Shown here one piece after another: positions 15,812 through 23,464 of a stretch of 64,000 nt of DNA (positions within the stretch are counted from its first letter, which is position 1; the number at the start of each line of letters is the position of its first letter). Under the pieces are notes generated by a model that ran no database searches, had not been told where the DNA came from, and saw only the letters and a list, made by a program, of their open reading frames with translations. Origin of the DNA: an uncultured Chthoniobacterales bacterium (GTDB lineage: Bacteria; Verrucomicrobiota; Verrucomicrobiia; Chthoniobacterales; UBA10450); the NCBI GenBank assembly GCA_902805675.1, contig CADCTA010000046.1, forward strand, positions 43,719 through 107,718. The letters are read 5' to 3'. The position numbers and the translations under genes were made by a program.

Positions 15812-16759
15812 CTAGTCTGGCACGATGAGGTAGAAAAGGCCAAACAGCTCCTGGCGATCCGTCCAGAGCCGCCGGAACTCGAAGCCCGCACTGCGCGCCA
15901 GCGCGATGAAGCCGTTGCGTGAGTGTTTGTACGAGTACTCGGTGATGATGTTTTCGCCTTCTTCGAACCCGAACTGCTCGGTGCCGAGTCGCACCGTCTG
16001 TCGCGCCGCACTGATCAGGTGCATCTCGATGCGACCCTCGAGCGCGTTGTAGACCGCGCGATGCGCCCAATTAGCGACCTCAAAATCCGCACCGAGCTCG
16101 CGGTTCGCTCTAACGAGCAGATTCAGGTTGAACTCAGCCGTCACGCCCGCGGCGTCGTTATAAGCGCGTTCGATGATCTCGGGTGGCTTCTGCAGATCTA
16201 CTCCGATGAGCAAAGCACCGCCCCGCCCGGCCATCTTCGCGATGCGCTCGAGAAAATGGCACGCGGGCTCTGGCTCCAGATTACCTACCGTCGAGCCCGG
16301 GAAATAGACGACGATGCGGTCGCCCTTCCGGCTCGGCTCCGGCAGCGTGAACTCCTCGAGGAAGTCGGCGCAGATCGGCAGCACTTCGAGCGTCGGCATG
16401 GCAGTCGACAGCTGCGTTGCGGATGTGGCGAGCGATTCCTTGTCCACGTCTACGGGCATGTAGGCGACCGGCTCGGCTAGTTGCGCGAGCAGCGCGCGCG
16501 TCTTGCGTCCGCCACCGGTGCCTAGTCCCACGATCTCGCAGCGCGGCCCGAGCAGCGCGGCGATTTCTTCGCCGTCAGTAGCGAGGATCTCCGTCTCAGC
16601 GCGCGTGATGTAATACTCCGGCACCTCGCAGATCTGGCGGAAGAGCGCGGCGCCGCGCTCATCGTAGAAATACTTGCAGGGCAGCGTGCGCGGTGAGCTC
16701 GAGAGCCCGGCGATCGCGTCCCGCAGGAAGTCGGACGTGGTGGGTTGGAGATCGAGCAC
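15812..16759 (-). CDS. egtD: L-histidine N-alpha-methyltransferase EgtD
   Basis: A roughly 315-residue SAM-dependent enzyme that trimethylates histidine to hercynine, the first step of ergothioneine synthesis. Family features: LPCKYFYDERGAALFRQICE, EYYITRAETEIL, VGLGTGGGRKTRALL (SAM loop), YMPVDVDKESL, VVYFPGSTVGNLEPEPA and the C-terminal EYSYKHSRNGFIALARSAGF. The track ORF runs on to 17170 through the egtB coding region. I place the start at the GTG at 16759, 25 bp after the egtB stop, giving VLDLQPTTSDFLRDAIAGL and a family-typical length. Second of the two egt genes. Confidence 0.93.
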   Translation of the reverse strand: MLDLQPTTSDFLRDAIAGLSSSPRTLPCKYFYDERGAALFRQICEVPEYYITRAETEILATDGEEIAALLGPRCEIVGLGTGGGRKTRALLAQLAEPVAYMPVDVDKESLATSATQLSTAMPTLEVLPICADFLEEFTLPEPSRKGDRIVVYFPGSTVGNLEPEPACHFLERIAKMAGRGGALLIGVDLQKPPEIIERAYNDAAGVTAEFNLNLLVRANRELGADFEVANWAHRAVYNALEGRIEMHLISAARQTVRLGTEQFGFEEGENIITEYSYKHSRNGFIALARSAGFEFRRLWTDRQELFGLFYLIVPD

Positions 16760-16784
16760 GGTAAACGGCGCGGCTGGAGTCCGC

Positions 16785-18125
16785 TCAGGTAACGTCGCGC
16801 GCGAGCCGGATGCCAGTGAATTGCCACCGTTTCTCCGGCTGGAAAAAATTGCGATAGGTCGGCCGGATGTGATTGCGCGAAGTGGCGCACGAGCCACCGC
16901 GCAGCACCATCTGGTTGCACATAAATTTGCCGTTGTACTCGCCGAGCGCGCCCGGCACTGCGCGATAGCCGGGGTACGGGAGATAGGCGCTACGCGTCCA
17001 TTCCCAGACATCGCCGAACATCTGGAGTAATTGCCCGTCCTTCGCGCTGGCCGATGCGCCGGCGGGATGAAAGCGTTCCGCGTCGACGAAGTTCCCGTCG
17101 ATCGTTTGCCCGGCAGCGGCGCGCTCCCATTCGAATTCGGTCGGGAGGCGTGCGCCGTCCCAGTTCGCATACGCGTCCGCCTCGAAATAGCTGACGTGCG
17201 TGACGGGTTCGGACTCGTTGATCGGCCGGAAGCCTGAGAGTGTGAAGTTCCACCAGCCGTCCTCGCGCTTCACCCAATAGAGCGGCGCGTCCCAGCGTTG
17301 TTCGTTAACGGTGCTCCAGCCGAGCGACAGCCAAAACTCCGGCCGCGTGTAGCCGCCCGCGTCTATGAACGCGAGATACTCGCCGTTCGTTATCGGGCGG
17401 TTCGATAGCGAAAACGCCGGGACGAACGCGCGGTGCTGCGGGCCCTCGTTGTCGTAGGAAAAGGCATCACCTTTGTGGCCGATCGAGACCATCGCTTCGT
17501 CGAATTCCACAAACCGTTGCGGCGCGACCTTGCGGCTTTCGCGTTCCTCGTCGGTCGATTCGAAAACGGGATAAAGGGGGTTCTGCGCGAAGACGTGCTT
17601 GATATCGGTGATCAACAGCTCCTGGTGTTGCTGCTCGTGGTTCAGCCCGAGGACGAGCACCGGCTCGATGTCGTCGAGCAGTGCATCGTTCGCGCCTTCG
17701 AGCAGCTTGATCAGGCACTCGTCGACTGACTGCCGGTAGTGATACGTCTCCGCGACGGTCGGACGCGAGATCAGCCCGCGCAGGTCGCGCCGGTGCATGT
17801 CGCCGGCAGCGTTGTAGTACGAATTAAAGAGATACGCATACTGCGGCACTTCGGTGCGATACCGCTGCATCCATACCTTCAGGACGAAGGTCTCGAAGAA
17901 CCATGTGGTGTGCGCAAGGTGCCACTTCGTCGGACTGACATCGGGGCATGACTGCACCACGAAATCTTCCGGCTGCAGATTCCGGCAAAGGCGCGAGGAG
18001 AGGTCGCGGACCTGGCTGTAGCGCGCGGCGAGCGCCTGTGCTCGACTCGACGCGCGGCGTTCTACTCCGTCCGACCCGGTGACCGCTGGCTGATTATCGA
18101 CGATTGGGGCCTCAGGCGCCTTCAA
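16785..18125 (-). CDS. egtB: Ergothioneine sulfoxide synthase EgtB
   Basis: A 446-residue non-heme iron enzyme joining a thiol donor to hercynine with oxygen. The N-terminal DinB-like bundle supplies the iron ligands: histidine in KWHLAHTTWFFE and the pair in GLNHEQQHQELL. The C-terminal half is an FGE/C-type-lectin fold (RLPTEFEWERAA, MFGDVWEWTRSAY, RGGSCATSRNHIRPTYRNFF, RWQFTGIRLA). No egtA, egtC or egtE lies in the window, so the enzyme may use free cysteine, as reported for some bacterial EgtB proteins. The start is a TTG at 18125 overlapping the previous gene by 14 bp, with GGAG a few bases upstream. Confidence 0.93.
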   Translation of the reverse strand: MKAPEAPIVDNQPAVTGSDGVERRASSRAQALAARYSQVRDLSSRLCRNLQPEDFVVQSCPDVSPTKWHLAHTTWFFETFVLKVWMQRYRTEVPQYAYLFNSYYNAAGDMHRRDLRGLISRPTVAETYHYRQSVDECLIKLLEGANDALLDDIEPVLVLGLNHEQQHQELLITDIKHVFAQNPLYPVFESTDEERESRKVAPQRFVEFDEAMVSIGHKGDAFSYDNEGPQHRAFVPAFSLSNRPITNGEYLAFIDAGGYTRPEFWLSLGWSTVNEQRWDAPLYWVKREDGWWNFTLSGFRPINESEPVTHVSYFEADAYANWDGARLPTEFEWERAAAGQTIDGNFVDAERFHPAGASASAKDGQLLQMFGDVWEWTRSAYLPYPGYRAVPGALGEYNGKFMCNQMVLRGGSCATSRNHIRPTYRNFFQPEKRWQFTGIRLARDVT

Positions 18126-18522
18126 TCACTCCGCCTTCCTGGCTTTGCTCGCTTTTGGCAGCCTGCACCATGCTGTCGTGCATGCCTTCTTCGAGCCCGC
18201 CGGCGAAAAGTTGCTCGCCGAGCATTTCGTCATCGTCGACCCCGGCGCGCGGCGCACGCGTGCCTGTGTCGGCTGCGACTTCGCTCCACTCTTCCACAGT
18301 CTCTGCGTTCTCCGGCGTTTCTTCCGGCGCAGCGCCGGTAGACACGCCGAGCAGCTCAGAGCGTGCCTGTTCCCAGTCAGCGTCGGTGAATTCTTCCGGA
18401 TTACGCTCGTCGATCAGCGCGATCTCGCGGGCGCGTTTCTCAACCAGCTCCGGCGTGGGCGCTCCCATGCCATCTCCGTGGACCGAAATCTTGCCGAACC
18501 CTGGCTGCGAATACTCGTTCAT
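18112..18522 (-). CDS. Acidic hypothetical protein, first gene of the egt operon
   Basis: A 136-residue, strongly acidic soluble protein (for example EEFTDADWEQARSELLG and a DDDEMLG segment) with no cysteine and no signal peptide. I do not recognise it. It overlaps the egtB start by 14 bp, which implies coupled translation and marks it as the lead gene of the operon. The ATG at 18522 begins MNEYSQPGFGK. The upstream 95 bp before the family A repeat must contain the operon promoter. Confidence 0.7.
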   Translation of the reverse strand: MNEYSQPGFGKISVHGDGMGAPTPELVEKRAREIALIDERNPEEFTDADWEQARSELLGVSTGAAPEETPENAETVEEWSEVAADTGTRAPRAGVDDDEMLGEQLFAGGLEEGMHDSMVQAAKSEQSQEGGVIEGA

Positions 18523-18616
18523 AAGAACTAATACGAAACACGGACGCCAAGTGTGCGCAACCGACCGTCGAATCTGTGGCGCTCACCTCGCTGGCAACGT
18601 TGTGCTTACTGCGCGT

Positions 18617-18765
18617 GTCATCCTGAGCCGCGGAGACGGCGAAGGACCTCGCGCAGGTCCTATCATTGTTGCCTGCGAGTTCGCATCTCCAAGGACCCTG
18701 CGCGAGGTTCCTTCGACAAAGCTCAGGACAGGCTCTTCGGCGCGCTTCGCCAGCCTCAGGATGAC
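18617..18765. repeat. Dispersed inverted-repeat element, family A, copy 4
   Basis: Starts GTCATCCTGAGCCGCGGAG and ends GCCTCAGGATGAC. The right side carries an extra CAAAGCTCAGGACAGGCTC segment relative to other copies. It lies in the 272-bp gap between the egt operon and the divergent hydrolase. Confidence 0.8.
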
Positions 18766-18794
18766 CGCGTGGTAATCTTGGCGAGAATACCGAG

Positions 18795-19691
18795 ATGAAT
18801 GTGCGTGGCGCGATCCTCCAGCTCCAGACCGGCGGCCATATCGCGTACGACGAATACGGCGATCCACATGGCACGCCGGTCATCTTCTGCCACGGGTGGC
18901 CGAGCTCGCGCTCGATGGCGCAACTGACCGACACCGCTGCGCGTGAACTAAAGCTGCGAATCATCTCGCCGGATCGGCCGGGAATTCACGGTTCCGCGTT
19001 GCAGCCGGGGCGGACGTTGCTGGATTGGCCGGCCGTCATCGAGGCGTTGGTGAAGCATCTGCATCTGCCCAGCTTTCGATTGCTCGCCGTTTCTGGCGGC
19101 GCGCCCTATGCGCTCGTCACCGCGTGGCGAATGCAAGAGCGTGTGGACGGAATCGCGATTGTCAGCGGCGCGCCTCCCATTGCCGAGCTGGCGGACCACT
19201 CCGGCCTATGGCGCTTGCACCGGTGGATGCTGGCTCTGCACGGCAAACAGCCTGAGCTGATGCGCAGGCTGTTTTGGATTGCGCGCCCGCTTGCGACGAC
19301 AAGGTTGTCGCTGCGCGCCCGGCCGTTCCTGCGCCTCGCGCTGCAAAGGATGGACGCGGAGGCGCTGCGCGACCGCGGGGCTTTCGAAGCATGCTTCGAA
19401 AGCTCCCGGCAGGCCTGGCGAGCATCGCTCGAGGGAGTGATCGCCGACGCCGAGATTTACGCGAAGCCGTGGGGCTTCCGCCTCGAAGAGGTGGAGGCGC
19501 CTGTCGCAGTCTGGCATGGAACCAGAGACCGCACGTTCTCGTTCAAGCTCGCCGAAGAAGTAGCGACACGACTGCCGAACGCGCAGCTTCATCTCGTCGA
19601 CGGCGCGGGACACTACTCGCTGCCGATCCGGCACATGAGGGAGATCCTTGCTGATCTCCGCAGGATGCCTTCATCCGTGGCTCGCACCTAA
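18795..19691 (+). CDS. Alpha/beta hydrolase
   Basis: A 298-residue soluble hydrolase of the alpha/beta fold. The oxyanion region is FCHGWPSSRS, the nucleophile elbow is LAVSGGAPYAL, the acid is in WHGTRDRTFSF and the catalytic histidine is in VDGAGHYSL, so the triad is complete. No signal peptide is visible. The substrate cannot be inferred. The start is the ATG at 18795, 30 bp past a family A element. Confidence 0.85.
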   Translation: MNVRGAILQLQTGGHIAYDEYGDPHGTPVIFCHGWPSSRSMAQLTDTAARELKLRIISPDRPGIHGSALQPGRTLLDWPAVIEALVKHLHLPSFRLLAVSGGAPYALVTAWRMQERVDGIAIVSGAPPIAELADHSGLWRLHRWMLALHGKQPELMRRLFWIARPLATTRLSLRARPFLRLALQRMDAEALRDRGAFEACFESSRQAWRASLEGVIADAEIYAKPWGFRLEEVEAPVAVWHGTRDRTFSFKLAEEVATRLPNAQLHLVDGAGHYSLPIRHMREILADLRRMPSSVART

Positions 19692-19732
19692 ATTTTTCGT
19701 GCGCGCGCAGCTCGCCGCCGCGAAGCTGCGCC

Positions 19733-20797
19733 GTGGAAGATTTCACGACAGGGATCACGCACGATCAGCCGGTGCGCCGGCAGGCGACGCTGGGTGCGGA
19801 TTGGGATGCGCGCATCCGTCAGCTGGTCGCTGACTTCGGCGCGGAGAAGTCACCTGAACTGGTCGAGGAGATGATCATGACGGCGCTGAAGATGGCGCGC
19901 GACGGGATGGGCACGGCAGACCTGAAGCTCATGAATCGCTCGCTCAAGGAGATGCGCTACGCGGCGAAGGTGTTCGCTGGATATCGGCAGGTCCGGAAAG
20001 TTTGCGTGTTCGGGTCAGCACGAACTCCGGAGACTTCGGCTGACTTCCTGGCCGCGGAAGAGTTCGCGCGCGAGATGGTGGCGAATGACTTCATGGTGAT
20101 CACCGGCGGCGGCGACGGCATTATGGGCGCGGCGCAACGCGGCGCCGGGCGCGAGCGGAGTTTCGGCCTCAACATTCGGCTGCCCTTCGAGCAGCGCGCG
20201 AATGAGACGATCCACGGCGATCCGAAGCTCGTGAACTTTAACTACTTCTTCACCCGCAAGCTCAACTTCGTGAAGGAGACGCATGCGCTGGCGCTTTTCC
20301 CCGGCGGCTTCGGTACGATGGATGAAGGCTTCGAAGTGCTCACGCTCATGCAAACCGGCAAGGCGCGCATCATTCCGCTGGTGCTCGTGGAGCGCGCGGG
20401 CGGCACGTATTGGGAGACGTGGATGAAGTTCCTCACCGACGATCTCTTCAAGTCCGGCTACATCGGTGCGGAGGACTTCAAGCTGTTCAAGATCGTGCAC
20501 ACGCCGGCGGAAGCCGTGGCGGAGATCCTGCAGTTCTACAAGGTGTATCACTCAGCGCGCTGGGTGGGGGATCAGCTCGTCTTGCGCCTGACCCGGCGAT
20601 TGGATGACGCGGCGGTTACTGAATTGAACGAGCAGTTCTCCGACATCGTGCGCAGCGGAAAAATCGGCCAGACGACGGCGCTCCGGCAGGAGAAGAACGA
20701 GCCGGAGATATGGAGCCTGCCGCGCCTGATCCTGCAGCCGCACCGGAAAAGCTTCGGCCGCTTCCGCGAGCTGATTGATGCGGTCAACCTCAGCTGA
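19733..20797 (+). CDS. LOG family protein (Rossmann fold)
   Basis: A 354-residue protein carrying the LOG/lysine-decarboxylase-like core: VCVFGSARTPETSADF, VITGGGDGIMGAAQRGAG and the signature FPGGFGTMDEGFE (PGGxGTxxE). Some members release cytokinin-type bases or hydrolyse nucleoside monophosphates. At 354 residues it is much longer than the roughly 190-residue minimal LOG proteins, with about 75 extra N-terminal and 100 extra C-terminal residues, so the role may differ. It begins with a GTG at 19733, 41 bp after the hydrolase stop, so cotranscription is possible. Confidence 0.8.
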   Translation: MEDFTTGITHDQPVRRQATLGADWDARIRQLVADFGAEKSPELVEEMIMTALKMARDGMGTADLKLMNRSLKEMRYAAKVFAGYRQVRKVCVFGSARTPETSADFLAAEEFAREMVANDFMVITGGGDGIMGAAQRGAGRERSFGLNIRLPFEQRANETIHGDPKLVNFNYFFTRKLNFVKETHALALFPGGFGTMDEGFEVLTLMQTGKARIIPLVLVERAGGTYWETWMKFLTDDLFKSGYIGAEDFKLFKIVHTPAEAVAEILQFYKVYHSARWVGDQLVLRLTRRLDDAAVTELNEQFSDIVRSGKIGQTTALRQEKNEPEIWSLPRLILQPHRKSFGRFRELIDAVNLS

Positions 20798-20854
20798 TCA
20801 GCTGCGCCCGAGCGGGGCGGATGCCGGCGGCGGGCGATCTCGCCAGCGTCGTTC

Positions 20855-20879
20855 CTTTAATAAAGCCGCTCTAAGCGGC
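20855..20879 (-). terminator. Weak hairpin terminator overlapping the acyl carrier protein stop
   Basis: On the minus strand GCCGCT-tag-AGCGGC is followed by TTTATTAAAGG. The stem is only 6 bp and the stop codon forms the loop. It lies between two convergent genes. Confidence 0.35.
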
Positions 20880-21137
20880 GGTCTGCTTCTCCACGATGTA
20901 ATCGTGGATGGTATTCACGGTGCGGAGCGCAGTGCTGGCGACCTCCGAGTTCGGCACGCCGACGCCGAAGGTCTTCTCCATGCTGACCACGAGCTCGAGG
21001 GCGTCGATCGAATCGAGCCCCAGCCCGCCCGGCCCAAAGAGCGGGAGATCATCCGCGATCTGGTCTGCCGTCGTTTGCAGCATCAGATTCTTGACCAGCA
21101 TCTCTTTGATGCGAGTGCGGAGATCAGGGTCAGCCAT
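20871..21137 (-). CDS. Acyl carrier protein
   Basis: An 88-residue acidic helical carrier protein. The 4'-phosphopantetheine attachment serine is in GLGLDSIDALELVVSMEK, the usual DSL site with isoleucine in place of leucine. The track ORF extends to 21605, but the ATG at 21137 gives the standard N-terminus MADPDLRTRIKEML. It is isolated from any fatty-acid gene. The DSI variant and the isolation suggest a specialised carrier rather than the housekeeping AcpP, a judgement from context only. Confidence 0.88.
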   Translation of the reverse strand: MADPDLRTRIKEMLVKNLMLQTTADQIADDLPLFGPGGLGLDSIDALELVVSMEKTFGVGVPNSEVASTALRTVNTIHDYIVEKQTAA

Positions 21138-21247
21138 GCGGAAGCGCGAAGGTGCGGCAACGATGCGTGAAGTCAACCCGCCGCGCCTTAACGGACGCCG
21201 CATCTCGGACGGGGCCGAAAGTGACCGCGCGTCCGATTCACACCGGT

Positions 21248-21826
21248 ATGGAACTTGAATCACTACGCGACTTGTACGTTCACGAGCTGAAAGACCTTTA
21301 CAGCGCGGAGAAGCAGATGATCCGCAACATGCCGAAGATGGTAAAAGCCGCCACCAACCGGCAGCTGGCCTCCGCGTTCCAGCAGCATCTCGAACAGACG
21401 AAGCGTCAGGCCGAGCGGCTCGAGCAGGTTCTACAGGATAACGGCGAGTCGACGCGCGGGCCGAAGTGCCAGGGTATGGAGGGCGTCTTGCGCGAAGGAG
21501 ACGAGATGGTGTCGGAAGACGCTGAGGACGAGGTGCGTGATGCCGGCCTGATCGCTGCAGCTCAGCGCGCGGAACACTACGAGATCGCGGGCTACGGCTG
21601 TGCACGGACTTACGCGGAACTGCTCGGCGACAAAAAAGGCGCGCGGATTTTGGACGGCATTTTGCGCGAAGAAGCGGCCGCGGACGAGAAGCTCACGAAG
21701 CTCGCGCGATCGGTCATTAACGTGAAAGCGAAAAAAGCGCCCATGGCATCGAAGAAGAAGAGCGCCGGAAAATCGCGCGGCATCGCCGGCGCGGTGAAGC
21801 AGATGGTCGAGAAGGTTACCGGCTAA
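21248..21826 (+). CDS. YciE/YciF-like ferritin-fold protein (DUF892)
   Basis: A 192-residue four-helix protein of the DUF892 family, whose members are stress-induced and bind a diiron site. Typical elements are LRDLYVHELKDLYSAEKQM, a helix with EQTKRQAERLEQV, and the metal-ligand pair in AAAQRAEHYEIAGYG with a later EEAAADEKLTKLA. A lysine-rich tail (KAKKAPMASKKKSAGK) is appended, unusual for the family and possibly DNA-binding. The start is the ATG at 21248, divergent from the acyl carrier protein with 110 bp between. Confidence 0.88.
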   Translation: MELESLRDLYVHELKDLYSAEKQMIRNMPKMVKAATNRQLASAFQQHLEQTKRQAERLEQVLQDNGESTRGPKCQGMEGVLREGDEMVSEDAEDEVRDAGLIAAAQRAEHYEIAGYGCARTYAELLGDKKGARILDGILREEAAADEKLTKLARSVINVKAKKAPMASKKKSAGKSRGIAGAVKQMVEKVTG

Positions 21827-21842
21827 ACCAGCCAGTCACTGA

Positions 21843-22286
21843 ATGCCCGGTTCGCGGATCAATTTGAATGGCCGCCTTAGCGTGCTCGCGCTCTTGGCGG
21901 CGGCTCTGCTCCTCGCCCCCACCGCAAACGCCGAGCTCCCGCCGCAGGTTTACCGGCAGCGCCAGGCGGCAGCTCCTGAGGTGCTGGTGATCAGAGTGAA
22001 GTCGGTGAAGACGACTGAAACCGAGCGCGCGGATCACAAGCTCGTCGCTAACGTGGTGGAGGCGGTGGTCGAGCACGTGGCCCGAACGACCAAGGGCTTG
22101 AAGCCCGGCGTGGTGATCACCATCATGTACACGCAGCGCGAGTACACTCAGCCGATAACTGGGCCGAGCGAGGTGCCAACCCTCGGTGAATCTGAAATTC
22201 GACCGGCATACCTCGCGTGGGACAAAGAGCTCAAGGCGTTCTCGCCCGCGGCGGGCGGGTTCAGCTTCACAAAGGTCGGGACCTGA
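21843..22286 (+). CDS. Secreted hypothetical protein
   Basis: A 147-residue protein with a clear signal peptide (a hydrophobic run ending LLLAPTANAELP, so cleavage after ANA). The mature part is beta-rich (EVLVIRVKSVKTTE, VVITIMYTQREY) and matches no family I know. It lies 16 bp downstream of the DUF892 gene and probably shares its transcript. A good terminator follows. Confidence 0.7.
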   Translation: MPGSRINLNGRLSVLALLAAALLLAPTANAELPPQVYRQRQAAAPEVLVIRVKSVKTTETERADHKLVANVVEAVVEHVARTTKGLKPGVVITIMYTQREYTQPITGPSEVPTLGESEIRPAYLAWDKELKAFSPAAGGFSFTKVGT

Positions 22287-22289
22287 GCC

Positions 22290-22316
22290 GCCGCGCCAAG
22301 GGGCGCGGCTCTGTTT
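22290..22316 (+). terminator. Rho-independent terminator after the secreted hypothetical gene
   Basis: GCCGCGCC-aagg-GGCGCGGC gives a perfect 8-bp GC stem followed by TCTGTTT, 4 bp after the stop codon at 22286. Confidence 0.55.
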
Positions 22317-22448
22317 CGCAAGTAGCGGCCTTGGTCGGGTCTTAATCGCCGCCCCGCGCTGTTTGCACATCTCCCGATACACCGGCGCGCGGTCACCAGC
22401 GCGCCGCGCGGCCTTACGGCATGTGCGGCTCGAGATAGCGACGGCGCG

Positions 22449-23456
22449 CTATGGGGCCGCGGGCCTGGAGGTCTCCCATTCCACGACAGCCCGCGCGACG
22501 TCCGCCATCAGCTGCTCCCGCTCAGCCATCGGACGCCGTGTTCCCCACGTGAACACTGCGACAGCGTAGCTTCGCCCGTTGGGTGCGGTCATCAGGCCAA
22601 CATCGTTCGTTCCATTCGTCGCACCGTCGGTGTCGCCGCCGGTGCCGGTCTTGTGGGCTAACGTCCAGTCTGCCGGCGTTCCGGCCTTGAGGCGATTCGG
22701 TCCAGTCGTCGTCTCGGCCATGATGCTCAGGAGCCGCTCGGTCGAGCGCGGCGAGAGCAACTCGCCCTTCTTCAGCCGCGCAAGCACGTCGACTACGCCT
22801 GCAGGCGTGGCGGTGTTGCGCGGATCGCTGAAGATCCGCTCGAACACGCTCGCTTTCTCCGGAGCCGCTGCTGCGCTGAGAGCGCGTCGACCCTCATCGA
22901 CCATCGCGTGTAATTCACGCTCTCCAGCGTCAATGCGGATGCCGGTAATGCCCATCCGGTTGAGCGCCGCCTGGACTTCGCGTGGCGAGCCTAGCCGCTT
23001 CAGCAGCGCGTCGACCGACGGGTTATCGCTCTGGATCACCGACCACCGGACGAGCTCTTCGACGGTGAAGTCGCGGCCGCTCGGCCCGACTTCTCTCTCG
23101 ATCGGCTGATACGGGAAAATGAGATCAGTGCGCTCGATCCGGACTGGGTCGTCCCAGCGCAGCGAGCCGCGATCGATGGCCTCCAGCGCGACTGCCGCGA
23201 CCCACGTTTTAAACACGCTCTGCTGCTGGAAGGAACGCTCAGCGTTGACCCCGATTTGCCATCGGTCCTCCACTGATTTTACCGCGACGCCGGCGCGGCT
23301 TTCGAATGGCTCCGCCAGCGCAGCGATGCGCTGCTGCAATGACGCAGGCGCTTGCGTCGCGGGAGACGCGGCCTGCTCTACCTTTAGGGCCTGAGGCTTG
23401 GATGTATCCTCGCTCGCAGCGAGCAACGCTAGTGTAACCGCCAGGATCAGATGCAT
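22449..23456 (-). CDS. Class A beta-lactamase
   Basis: A 335-residue serine beta-lactamase with a short hydrophobic leader. Active-site motifs are in order: SVFK at residues 80-83 (Ambler S70xxK), SDN at 143-145 (S130DN), an ERELH segment near 179 in the omega-loop position where E166 is expected, and HKTGTGG at 268 (K234TG). Class A enzymes usually have ExxLN in the omega loop; this variant is closer to the subclass A2 pattern of PER/CfxA-like enzymes. The catalytic set looks intact, so it probably hydrolyses beta-lactams in the periplasm. No regulator is adjacent. Confidence 0.88.
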   Translation of the reverse strand: MHLILAVTLALLAASEDTSKPQALKVEQAASPATQAPASLQQRIAALAEPFESRAGVAVKSVEDRWQIGVNAERSFQQQSVFKTWVAAVALEAIDRGSLRWDDPVRIERTDLIFPYQPIEREVGPSGRDFTVEELVRWSVIQSDNPSVDALLKRLGSPREVQAALNRMGITGIRIDAGERELHAMVDEGRRALSAAAAPEKASVFERIFSDPRNTATPAGVVDVLARLKKGELLSPRSTERLLSIMAETTTGPNRLKAGTPADWTLAHKTGTGGDTDGATNGTNDVGLMTAPNGRSYAVAVFTWGTRRPMAEREQLMADVARAVVEWETSRPAAP

Positions 23457-23464
23457 CGCTCAAG

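Noticed and set aside
15812-17170. 452-residue ORF as one gene
   Set aside because: Its first ~137 codons lie in the egtB coding region in another frame and have arginine/serine/threonine-rich shadow composition; only the EgtD part from 16759 is real.
18112-18550. Riboswitch or leader peptide ahead of the egt operon
   Set aside because: I could not find a recognisable aptamer pattern or a leader ORF rich in histidine or cysteine codons.
20871-21605. 244-residue version of the acyl carrier protein
   Set aside because: The extra N-terminal part is arginine-rich shadow sequence antisense to the DUF892 gene.
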